Positions 57,371-64,000 of a stretch of DNA of 64,000 nucleotides are shown in pieces. The stretch comes from Paracoccus shandongensis (GTDB lineage Bacteria; Pseudomonadota; Alphaproteobacteria; Rhodobacterales; Rhodobacteraceae). Each line of letters starts with the position of its first letter. The stretch's first letter is position 1. The stretch is taken from the NCBI RefSeq assembly GCF_017315735.1, contig NZ_JAFLRK010000007.1:62001-126000 (forward strand), read 5' to 3'. The position numbers and the translations under genes are program-made. Under the pieces are notes generated by a model. It saw only the letters and a list, made by a program, of their open reading frames with translations. It made no database searches and was not told the DNA's origin.

Positions 57371-59544
57371 CACGGATCCATCCCGGCGATGATCTTGTCG
57401 GGCGTGGCCGGCAACTCGCGGACCCGGACGCCGCAGGCATTGTGGATCGCGTTCAGCACCGCCGCCCCGGCCCCGCAGATGCCCAGTTCCCCCAAGCCCT
57501 TGGCCTGCAGGGGGCCGACATAGGCGTCGCGTTCGGGCAGGAAATGCACCTCGAGCGCGGGCACGTCGGCATGGGTGGGGATGTGGTATTCGGCCAGGTC
57601 GCGGCTGACGGCGTGGCCGTCGCGGGGGTCATGCTCCAGCGCCTCGGTCAGGGCGATGCCGATGCCGAAGCTCATGCCGCCCAGGCATTGCGACCGGGCG
57701 GTCTTTTCGTTCAGCACCCGCCCGCAGGCAAAGACACCCATCATGCGGCGCACGCGCACCTCTCCGGTCCAGCGGTTCACGGCGACCTCGGCCCAATGGC
57801 TGCCCCAGGTGGCCTGGCGGTGCGACTTTTCGGTCTTGCCGGGCTGCAGATGGCCTTCGCCGGTGATCGTGCCGTTTACCAGTTCCGACAGGGACCGGAC
57901 GATATTGCCCGCCCGCGCCATGCCGTCCTGCAGGGTCAGGTCGGCCTCGTTGCAGCCCATGGCCTTGGCGATCTGGCCCCGGATCTCCTCGCAAGCCAGG
58001 AAGACCGAATTGCCGCTGGAGGCCGCGCCGAAGGATCCGCCGGAACCCGAGGCCGGGGGGAACTGCGTGTCGCCCAGCCTGACCTCGACCCGGTCGGGCG
58101 GCAGGCCCAGCATCTCGGCCGCAAGCTGGCCCAGGATCGTATAGGTGCCGGTGCCGATATCGGTCATGTCGGTTTCCACGATGGCATGGCCGTCCTGGAC
58201 CAGCGTGACCCTGGCGCGCGATTCCTGCAGCATGTTGACGCGGACGGCGGCGGCCATGCCCATGCCGATGAACCATTCGCCTTCCGCGCGCTGTCCCGTC
58301 GGGCGCCGGTCGGACCAGCCAAAGCGTTTCGCGCCTTCGCGCAGCGCCTCGGCCAGCTTGTGGCTGGAAAAGGGGCGGCCGGTGGTGGGCTCGACATCGG
58401 GGATGTTCTTCAGGCGCAGGTCCACAGGGTCGATCCCGGCCATGTCGGCCAGTTCGTCCATGGCGCATTCGAAGACCGTGACGCCCACGGCCTCGCCCGG
58501 GGCGCGGACCGAACCCGCGCAGCCGCGATGGATGCGGGCCACGGCATGGACCACCTGCCGATGCGCCGCCTGATAGGTGAAGGGCGTGGCCTGGGCCACG
58601 GGTTCGGTGAATTCGCTGCCGGGCAGGGTCGAAACCAGGACATCGTGGCCGATGCCGGTCAGGCGGCCCCCCGCGTCGCAGGCCAGGCGGATCCGCTGGC
58701 GCGTTTCGGACCGGCGATGGGCCAGGTCGAAGACCTGCTGGCGGGTCATGGCGACCATCACCGGGCGGCCCAGTTCCCTGGCGGCAATGGCGGCGGCCAC
58801 GGCCTCGGCATTGATGCCTAGCTTCGATCCGAAGCCGCCGCCGACATAGGGGGACAAAAGCCGCAGCTTGCTTTCGCGGATGCCCAGGGCATCGGCCATC
58901 TGCTTGCGGTTCGACGACAGCATCTGCAGGGCGGCCCGGATCGTCACATGGTCGCCGTCCCATTCGGCGATCGCGGCATGGGGTTCCATCGCGGCCGCCA
59001 TCTGCGACGGCGTGCGCCAGACCCGGTCTAGGGCAAAGGCCGCCTCGCGCATGGCCTTGTCCACGTCGCCCGCCGCCGACTGCTTTTTCGGCGGCAGTTC
59101 GGGGGTCACCGATTCCGGGTCCACCGGCACCTCTTCCGGCTTGTAGCGGACGGCGATGGTCTGGGCGGCGTGGCGGGCGGCCTCGAAGGTCTCGGCCACC
59201 ACAAGGGCGATGGACTGGCCCATGTATTCGACCCGATCCGGCCCCGAAGTCGGACCCTTCTGGTCCAGCCCCTGCGCAGCATAGCGGATCATCCGCTTGT
59301 CCTGGATCACCGCCAGCGCGCCGGGCGCATCGCCGATGTCCAGCACGGTGCCCGCAGGAATGGCGGCCTGGACCAGCACGCCATACGCCAGGTCGCGGGG
59401 CCGCGCCTCGGCGGCATAAGTCGCCCGGCCCGAGACCTTCAGCGGGCCTTCCAGCCGGTTCAGGGGCTGGCCGATCACGCCTTGCGCCATCTGGTCCAGC
59501 CGGTCGTCATGGGTGGGGCCATCGACCCGCAGGTGCCGTGTCAT
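57370..59544 (-). CDS. Xanthine dehydrogenase-family hydroxylase, molybdenum subunit (PaoC/YagR-like)
   Basis: 724 residues. The catalytic large subunit binds molybdopterin. Segments are [14 protein letters not shown] at the start, [20 protein letters not shown] near 235, [20 protein letters not shown] near 345 and the C-terminal active-site region [20 protein letters not shown], with the base catalyst Glu near residue 685. The three-gene layout and sequence type are closest to the aldehyde oxidoreductase PaoABC class; the substrate is unproven. The start overlaps the FAD-subunit stop by 4 nt. Confidence 0.88.
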   Translation of the reverse strand: MTRHLRVDGPTHDDRLDQMAQGVIGQPLNRLEGPLKVSGRATYAAEARPRDLAYGVLVQAAIPAGTVLDIGDAPGALAVIQDKRMIRYAAQGLDQKGPTSGPDRVEYMGQSIALVVAETFEAARHAAQTIAVRYKPEEVPVDPESVTPELPPKKQSAAGDVDKAMREAAFALDRVWRTPSQMAAAMEPHAAIAEWDGDHVTIRAALQMLSSNRKQMADALGIRESKLRLLSPYVGGGFGSKLGINAEAVAAAIAARELGRPVMVAMTRQQVFDLAHRRSETRQRIRLACDAGGRLTGIGHDVLVSTLPGSEFTEPVAQATPFTYQAAHRQVVHAVARIHRGCAGSVRAPGEAVGVTVFECAMDELADMAGIDPVDLRLKNIPDVEPTTGRPFSSHKLAEALREGAKRFGWSDRRPTGQRAEGEWFIGMGMAAAVRVNMLQESRARVTLVQDGHAIVETDMTDIGTGTYTILGQLAAEMLGLPPDRVEVRLGDTQFPPASGSGGSFGAASSGNSVFLACEEIRGQIAKAMGCNEADLTLQDGMARAGNIVRSLSELVNGTITGEGHLQPGKTEKSHRQATWGSHWAEVAVNRWTGEVRVRRMMGVFACGRVLNEKTARSQCLGGMSFGIGIALTEALEHDPRDGHAVSRDLAEYHIPTHADVPALEVHFLPERDAYVGPLQAKGLGELGICGAGAAVLNAIHNACGVRVRELPATPDKIIAGMDP

Positions 59545-60509
59545 GCCGTGGTCTCCATTCCGGTCGCGTCGCGCAGGGTCGCCATCAGGGCGCGGCGTAG
59601 CAGGGGGATCTTGAACGCGTTTTCGCCATGGGCCTGCGCCGGGCGCAGCAGGATCTCCGCCGCTTCGTGGAACAGCGCGTCGGACGGTTCCCGGCCCAGC
59701 AGCAGGGACTCCACCTCCGGGTCGCGCCAGGGCTTGTGCGCGACCCCGCCAAAGGCCAGCGCGGCATGGCTGATGCGGCCGCCGTCCATGCCGACGACCG
59801 CCGCGACAGACACCAGGGCGAAGGCATAAGAGGCCCGGTCGCGCACCTTGCGGTATCGCTGCTGGCCGCCGACCGGGGCGGGCAGGATCACGGCGGTGAT
59901 GATCTCGCCCGGTTGCAGGACGGTTTCCACATGCGGGGTATCGCCCGGCAGCAGGTGGAAATCCGCCAGCGGAACGCGGCGCGGGGACGGCCCGTCAATC
60001 TCGACCACCGCATCCAGCGCCCGCAGCGCCACGGCCATGTCGCCGGGATAGGTGGCGATGCAATGATCGGACGCACCCAGGATCGCATGGTTGCGCGTCA
60101 CCCCGCCGATGGCCGCGCAGCCCGCCCCGGGGTCGCGCTTGTTGCAGGCCATGCGGCGGTCGTAGAAATAGGGACAGCGCGTCCGCTGCATCAGGTTGCC
60201 GCCGGTGGTCGCCATGTTGCGCAACTGCCCGCTGGCCCCGGCCAGCAGCGCCCGCGACAGCACCGGATAATCGCGCCGGACTGTCGGATGCGCGGCAAGG
60301 TCGCTGTTGCGGACCAGGGCGCCGATGCGCAGCCCCTCGCCCTCGGGTTCCACCCGGTCCAGGGGCAGGCGGGTGATGTCCACCAGGGCTTCGGGGGCTA
60401 TCACTTCCAGCTTCATCAGGTCCAGCAGGTTGGTGCCGCCCGCGATGATCGTGGCCCCGGCGGGCAGGTCCGCGACCGATGCCGCGCGGTGAAAGGTGAA
60501 TTCCCTCAT
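59541..60509 (-). CDS. Xanthine dehydrogenase-family hydroxylase, FAD-binding subunit (PaoB/YagS-like)
   Basis: 322 residues. The FAD phosphate loop [17 protein letters not shown] lies near residue 20. Four cysteines around residues 112-130 ([25 protein letters not shown]) match the extra [4Fe-4S] cluster known from PaoB/4-hydroxybenzoyl-CoA-type subunits. Overlaps both neighbours by 4 nt. Confidence 0.87.
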   Translation of the reverse strand: MREFTFHRAASVADLPAGATIIAGGTNLLDLMKLEVIAPEALVDITRLPLDRVEPEGEGLRIGALVRNSDLAAHPTVRRDYPVLSRALLAGASGQLRNMATTGGNLMQRTRCPYFYDRRMACNKRDPGAGCAAIGGVTRNHAILGASDHCIATYPGDMAVALRALDAVVEIDGPSPRRVPLADFHLLPGDTPHVETVLQPGEIITAVILPAPVGGQQRYRKVRDRASYAFALVSVAAVVGMDGGRISHAALAFGGVAHKPWRDPEVESLLLGREPSDALFHEAAEILLRPAQAHGENAFKIPLLRRALMATLRDATGMETTA

Positions 60510-61024
60510 GCCGCGTCCTCACGGGTGCCCTGGGCGGCCTGCCGGATGGCCGCGACGATGTTGGTATAGGCGGCGCAGCGGCACAGGTTGCCGCTCATCC
60601 GTTCGGCGATCTCGGCATGGGTCAGGTCATAGGGACCGTCCAGGCTGTCGGACACATGGCTGGGCCAGCCCGCCGCGATCTCCTCCAGCATGCCCGTCGC
60701 CGAACAGATCTGGCCCGGCGTGCAATAGCCGCATTGAAAGCCGTCATGGTCCAGGAACTGCTGCTGCAAGGGGGACAGGTTGCCGGGCGTGCCCAGGCCT
60801 TCGATGGTGGTGATGTCGTGACCTTCGGCCATGCAGGCCAGCGTCAGGCAGGCATTGATCCGCCGCCCGTCCATCAGCACCGTGCAGGCCCCGCATTGGC
60901 CGTGGTCACAGCCCTTCTTGGTGCCGGTCAGGCCCAGGTGATGGCGAAGCGCATCCAGAAGCGTGGTGCGCGGATCCACGTCCAGGGGATGGGACGTGCC
61001 GTTCAGGTGAAGCGTGATCTGCAT
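60506..61024 (-). CDS. Xanthine dehydrogenase-family hydroxylase, 2Fe-2S subunit (PaoA/YagT-like)
   Basis: 172 residues with two [2Fe-2S] clusters: plant-ferredoxin-type [18 protein letters not shown] near residue 36-53, and the helical-domain cluster [12 protein letters not shown] and [12 protein letters not shown]. Unlike E. coli PaoA there is no Tat signal peptide, so the enzyme should stay in the cytoplasm. ATG 61024 begins the operon; a longer upstream frame is not supported. Confidence 0.9.
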   Translation of the reverse strand: MQITLHLNGTSHPLDVDPRTTLLDALRHHLGLTGTKKGCDHGQCGACTVLMDGRRINACLTLACMAEGHDITTIEGLGTPGNLSPLQQQFLDHDGFQCGYCTPGQICSATGMLEEIAAGWPSHVSDSLDGPYDLTHAEIAERMSGNLCRCAAYTNIVAAIRQAAQGTREDAA

Positions 61025-61109
61025 GAGGGTTCCGATGCTGGCGTGGCGGCTGGCCCCCCTCAACGGGCCAGGGTAGTGCCCTGTTCCCTGCCGCGCCCGA
61101 TTCCCCGAA

Positions 61110-61134
61110 GGAACGGCAGCGGGCCCCAGGCGTT
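61110..61134 (+). promoter_or_regulatory. EcfG-type promoter
   Basis: Perfect GGAAC-N16-CGTT, ending 32 bases before the start of the 88-residue protein gene at 61167. Confidence 0.75.
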
Positions 61135-61166
61135 TGGCCCCCGACGCAACCCCCCGGAGGCAAGCC

Positions 61167-61433
61167 ATGTCCACATCGAACACCACCCAGGACCACGACA
61201 CGATCCGCGAATGGGCCGAATCGCGCGACGGCCATCCCGCCATGGTGGACACCAAGGGCGAGGGCGGCATCCTGCGCATCGACTTCGGAGAGCCGGAGGA
61301 GGGGCTGAAGCAAATCTCGTGGGAGGAATTCTTCGAGATCTTCGACGAAAACGGGCTGAGCTTCCTGTATCAGGACGAAACGGCTGGGGGAAAGACCAGC
61401 CGCTTCAACAAGTTCGTGTCCGGGGACACGTGA
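61167..61433 (+). CDS. Conserved hypothetical protein, predicted general stress regulon member
   Basis: 88 residues, acidic and soluble: HDTIREWAESRDGHPAMVDT, then RIDFGEPEEGLKQISWEEFF and KTSRFNKFV. Homologues of this type are widespread in soil and plant-associated bacteria and are sometimes mislabelled as 1,4-alpha-glucan branching proteins; no catalytic domain is present. GGAGG lies 7 nt before ATG 61167, and a perfect EcfG-type promoter is upstream. Confidence 0.8.
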   Translation: MSTSNTTQDHDTIREWAESRDGHPAMVDTKGEGGILRIDFGEPEEGLKQISWEEFFEIFDENGLSFLYQDETAGGKTSRFNKFVSGDT

Positions 61434-61454
61434 CGGCGCGGGGCAGGGCGCCGG

Positions 61455-61763
61455 TCAGCGCCGGGCGATGTCCTGCCCGCCCATCTCGCGGAAGGTGCCT
61501 TCCACGATCCCCGCCTGGTCCCGGGCCACGTCCGCCGAAACCTTCAGCGCGCCGCGCAGGGGGGCTTCGCCGCCCGCATCATTCCCCTTGTTCGCATCCC
61601 CGCCGGAAATCCGGTTGCCCGCCGTGTTGTCGCCGCCCACCGGCTCGACGAAGATGTCGGCGCGGTTCAGCCCGTGCTGCTGGACCAGATGCTCGATGGC
61701 ATAGTCGGCGGCTTCCCGCGTCTCGAACAGGGCCGAGACGGACGTGGTGGCATTGTCGGACAT
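61455..61763 (-). CDS. Small stress-type protein, YflT-like
   Basis: 102 residues. VSALFETREAADYAIEHLVQ followed by GLNRADIFVEPV matches the fold often seen in general stress proteins that regulate or bind small ligands (YflT type), with a central Gly/Asn-rich disordered loop and a C-terminal helix. Function unknown. Its ATG directly follows the stop of the PAP2 gene, in the same transcript. Confidence 0.6.
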   Translation of the reverse strand: MSDNATTSVSALFETREAADYAIEHLVQQHGLNRADIFVEPVGGDNTAGNRISGGDANKGNDAGGEAPLRGALKVSADVARDQAGIVEGTFREMGGQDIARR

Positions 61764-62375
61764 TCAATCCTCCTTGCGGTTGGGGGTTGGGGGCAGCAGG
61801 CGATCGACGGCCCAGGCAGCAGTCAGGCCCAGGGCCGCGCCCGCGATCACATCGACCGGGTAATGCCGGGCGCGCGGGATCTGCACCGCCGCGATCAGCG
61901 CGGCGCATCCGGCGGCGGGCAGCGCCAGCGCGGGCCGGTCGCGGGCGACGACGCGGGCCACCGCGACCGCCCCCGCCGTGTGGCCCGAGGGGAAAGAGGT
62001 TTCGTGCCCGCCCTCGGCCTCACCGACCTCGAACTGGTAATCGCGTTCCCTGACCATCTTTTCGGGGCGGGTGCGGCGCAGGCGGTTCTTGATGCGGCGC
62101 TTGACGACATTGGCCAGCACATGCGCGGCCATCATCCGCAGCCCGGTGCGCGCGATGTCTGCCCGCCCGCCCAGCAGGCCGCCCGCGATGACCAGCCCGC
62201 AGAGCGTCGTCAGCTGCATCTGGTCGGCCAGTTCGCTGACGGTGCCCAGCGTCCTGACCATCGGATGATGGCGGTGCCGGGCGGCGGCCCTGGCGGCGTC
62301 GATGTCGATCCGCTCCAGCCCCTCGGCCTGGGCTGTGGGGTCGTCGGGGGCGGTCTGGGGGGGCAGGGGTGACAT
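61764..62375 (-). CDS. PAP2-superfamily phosphatase
   Basis: 203 residues with about four membrane helices. The signature is complete: K-N-R-L-R-R-T-R-P for domain 1, FPSGHTAGAV for domain 2 and RARHYPVDVIAGAALG for domain 3. Such enzymes dephosphorylate lipid phosphates such as undecaprenyl pyrophosphate or phosphatidate. The ATG at 62375 lies only 9 bases behind the -10 of an EcfG-type promoter, so the transcript would be almost leaderless unless a later start is used. Confidence 0.82.
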   Translation of the reverse strand: MSPLPPQTAPDDPTAQAEGLERIDIDAARAAARHRHHPMVRTLGTVSELADQMQLTTLCGLVIAGGLLGGRADIARTGLRMMAAHVLANVVKRRIKNRLRRTRPEKMVRERDYQFEVGEAEGGHETSFPSGHTAGAVAVARVVARDRPALALPAAGCAALIAAVQIPRARHYPVDVIAGAALGLTAAWAVDRLLPPTPNRKED

Positions 62376-62383
62376 GCCTCGGT

Positions 62384-62408
62384 AACGGCGGGCGCGGTGC
62401 CCGGTTCC
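62384..62408 (-). promoter_or_regulatory. EcfG-type promoter of the PAP2 operon
   Basis: On the minus strand: GGAAC (62408-62404), 16 bases, CGTT (62387-62384), a perfect match to the consensus. Confidence 0.75.
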
Positions 62409-62418
62409 GCCCGGCCGT

Positions 62419-62443
62419 GGAACAATCCCGGCACAAGGCGGTT
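62419..62443 (+). promoter_or_regulatory. EcfG-type promoter of the small-protein operon
   Basis: GGAAC, 16 bases, GGTT; the same -10 variant as in front of nepR. It ends 39 bases before the first gene and is back-to-back with the PAP2 promoter. Confidence 0.62.
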
Positions 62444-62482
62444 TTCCCCGACGCCACCGAACACGAAAACGGAGAAACCGGA

Positions 62483-62713
62483 ATGGCAAACGCAAGCAAG
62501 AAGAAATTCGGCGCAGGCCAGCAGGACCAGGGCAAGGGCGACGGCAGCGGCGGCATGACCAACGACGACATCGACCAGCTGCCCGACAACGAGATCCTGT
62601 CGAACCGCGATAAGTCGCGCCATTCCGACCAGCGGGGCCTCGATTCCCGCCATGTCCAGACCGAGCAGATGCAGGACCATGTCGGCAACCGCGACGGCGA
62701 CCCGGAGGAATGA
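62483..62713 (+). CDS. Small hydrophilic hypothetical protein
   Basis: 76 residues, highly charged and glycine-rich, predicted disordered: GQQDQGKGDGSGGMTNDD, then ILSNRDKSRHSDQRGLDSR. No membrane segment. GGAG precedes ATG 62483. First gene of a four-gene unit behind an EcfG-type promoter. Hydrophilin-like protection under stress is a guess from composition. Confidence 0.62.
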   Translation: MANASKKKFGAGQQDQGKGDGSGGMTNDDIDQLPDNEILSNRDKSRHSDQRGLDSRHVQTEQMQDHVGNRDGDPEE

Positions 62714-62717
62714 GGCG

Positions 62718-62918
62718 ATGTCGAACAAGCATCCCAAGACCAATCACCCCTCGGACAAGGATTTGCAGCAGGATCCGGGCATCGGCCAGTCCAAGGGCCT
62801 GCCCGGCCCTGGCGATCCGCCCATCGGCGGCGACAACACCGTCGAAGGCGACGTGCTGAACGACACCACCCCCCAGGGCGGCATCGACCCGGACCAGCGC
62901 GGCCGCACCAACAAATAG
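62718..62918 (+). CDS. Small hydrophilic hypothetical protein
   Basis: 66 residues, rich in Gly, Pro, Asp and Asn (DKDLQQDPGIGQSKGLPGPG; DNTVEGDVLNDTTPQGG). Predicted disordered, soluble, no cysteines. It begins 4 bases after the previous gene, behind a GGAGGA/GAGG ribosome site. Confidence 0.58.
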   Translation: MSNKHPKTNHPSDKDLQQDPGIGQSKGLPGPGDPPIGGDNTVEGDVLNDTTPQGGIDPDQRGRTNK

Positions 62919-62934
62919 CGCAGAGGAGGAACCC

Positions 62935-63087
62935 ATGGTCGGCAGGAAGACCAAGGACCAGCAGCAGCGCATCATCGAAAAGCGCGTGGACACCACCAAT
63001 GCGGATCCCGATTTCGACCCGCGCCCCGACCTGACGGCCTCGGAAAAGCGCGAGGCGCAGAAGGACAAGGACGAGGCCGGGGACTAG
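62935..63087 (+). CDS. Very small basic/acidic hypothetical protein
   Basis: 50 residues: RKTKDQQQRIIEKRVDTTNA, then PDLTASEKREAQKDKDEAGD. Strongly charged and probably helical or disordered. A near-ideal AGAGGAGGA lies 4-5 nt before ATG 62935, which supports it as a real gene despite its size. Its TAG is followed immediately by the ATG of the esterase-family gene. Confidence 0.6.
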   Translation: MVGRKTKDQQQRIIEKRVDTTNADPDFDPRPDLTASEKREAQKDKDEAGD

Positions 63088-64000
63088 ATGGCCACGGACG
63101 GCCTTGCCCAGGCCATCGCCGGCGGATGCATCCCGCTGCCGCCGCCGGACGAGGACGGCTTTGCGGCATTCGCCGACCGCTGGGCGGATCGCCGCGTCCT
63201 GATGCTGGGCGAGGCGAGCCATGGCACGGCCGAATTCTATGGGGCACGCGCGGCCATCACCCGCCGCATGATCGAACGGCACGGCGCCAGGATCGTCGCG
63301 GTCGAGGCCGACTGGCCCGACGCGGCCGTTCTGGACCGCCATGTGCGCGGCCTTCCCCCGCGCGGGGGCGCGGAAGACCCCTTCCAGCGGTTTCCGCGCT
63401 GGATGTGGCGCAACGGCCCGGTCGCGGGGCTGGTGGACTGGATGCGCGACTGGAACCGGGGCCGCGATCCCGGGAACCAGGTGGGCTTCTACGGCCTGGA
63501 CATGTATAACCTTTCCGACTCGATCCGGGCGGTGCTGGATTACCTGGACAGCACCGACCCCGAGGCCGCCGCCGTGGCGCGCGGGCGCTATGGCTGCCTG
63601 GAGCCCTGGACGGAACAGCCCGCCGCCTATGGCCGCCTGGCAGGATCGGGTTATCACACATGCGAACAGGCGGTCGTGCAGCAATGCCGCGATCTGCTGG
63701 CCAAGGCCCTGGAAGGGCGGGACCAGATGGACGCGGCCCAGAACGCCCGGCTTGTCGCATCCGCCGAACGTTATTACCGCGTCATGTACCAGGGCGGGGC
63801 GGAATCCTGGAACCTGCGCGACAGCCACATGGCCGATACGCTGGACCAGTTGCTGCAGGCGGGCGGGGCAGGGGCCAGGGCGGTGGTCTGGGCGCATAAT
63901 TCCCATATCGGCGATGCCCGCCAGACCGAGATGGGCAGCCGCCTGGGCGAACACAACCTGGGCCAGCTGGCGCGCGAACGCTGGGGCGACGGGGTGGCGC
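63088..64000 (+). CDS. Erythromycin esterase family protein (runs off the window)
   Basis: At least 304 residues; no stop before the window ends. Family marks are VLMLGEASHGTAEFYGARAA near residue 35, VAVEADWPDAAVLDRHVRG near 70, the FYGLDMYNL block near 133 and WAHNSHIGDARQTEMG near 270, with the glutamate and histidines that carry the chemistry. Most members of this large family are not antibiotic-resistance enzymes; their natural substrates are unknown. It is the fourth gene behind the EcfG-type promoter, so it is probably stress-induced. Confidence 0.88.
   Translation, partial: MATDGLAQAIAGGCIPLPPPDEDGFAAFADRWADRRVLMLGEASHGTAEFYGARAAITRRMIERHGARIVAVEADWPDAAVLDRHVRGLPPRGGAEDPFQRFPRWMWRNGPVAGLVDWMRDWNRGRDPGNQVGFYGLDMYNLSDSIRAVLDYLDSTDPEAAAVARGRYGCLEPWTEQPAAYGRLAGSGYHTCEQAVVQQCRDLLAKALEGRDQMDAAQNARLVASAERYYRVMYQGGAESWNLRDSHMADTLDQLLQAGGAGARAVVWAHNSHIGDARQTEMGSRLGEHNLGQLARERWGDGVA

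Noticed and set aside
62020-63954. Long open frame antisense to the small-protein operon and the esterase-family gene
   Set aside because: Runs across three genes with good ribosome sites on the plus strand and shows only shadow composition.

Overview
The window looks like chromosomal DNA of a high-GC alphaproteobacterium of the Rhodobacterales, most likely Paracoccus or a close relative. The sequence-level reasons are the divergent PhyR / NepR-EcfG general stress module, a cysD-cysNC assimilation pair, two perfect parS sites inside mnmG and rsmG next to parAB, a CAP-RTX type I secretion substrate, and strong GC bias with long antisense shadow frames. The genus is an inference from gene content, not a measured identity. 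No rRNA, tRNA, CRISPR array, insertion sequence or prophage was seen.

Left part (1-32 kb). A four-gene siderophore-type iron ABC importer is followed by convergent katG, the C-terminal remnant of a Hint-domain gene, an SLC13-type transporter, nhaA, an AI-2E-family permease, an Hsp70-like chaperone, cysD-cysNC, a DUF2218 gene, a CAP-RTX protein, tamA-tamB, glk, a polar amino acid ABC importer, a DUF2125 protein, pmbA and a cysQ-like phosphatase. Two copies of a roughly 210-bp hairpin-rich repeat lie in opposite orientation at the convergent gene ends 3912-4120 and 8891-9105.

Middle (32-45 kb). A compact accessory cassette holds a SARP-like regulator facing a vanadium-haloperoxidase-like enzyme, a small protein, an S8 (subtilisin-fold) protease and a cysteine-rich coiled-coil protein. 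I know of no described system with this composition, and it is the best candidate for something new. A pqiA(split)-pqiB-pqiC lipid-transport operon follows. Then comes the general stress response core: sensor kinase, EcfG sigma factor and NepR anti-sigma factor on the minus strand, and PhyR on the plus strand, with an EcfG-type promoter in the gap.

Origin region (45-56 kb). aroE-coaE-dnaQ read leftward and hemJ, rho, mnmE-mnmG-rsmG-parA-parB read rightward from a gene-free, relatively AT-rich stretch with six DnaA-box-like 9-mers (48462-48772). This is very probably the chromosomal origin, with parS sites about 3 and 5 kb to its right.

Right end (56-64 kb). A three-subunit molybdenum hydroxylase operon with an XdhC chaperone ends in a broken mocA-like gene. 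It is followed by a cluster of small hydrophilic proteins, a PAP2 phosphatase and an erythromycin-esterase-family enzyme. Three EcfG-type promoters sit at the heads of these transcription units, so the cluster is probably an output of the general stress response encoded 17 kb away.
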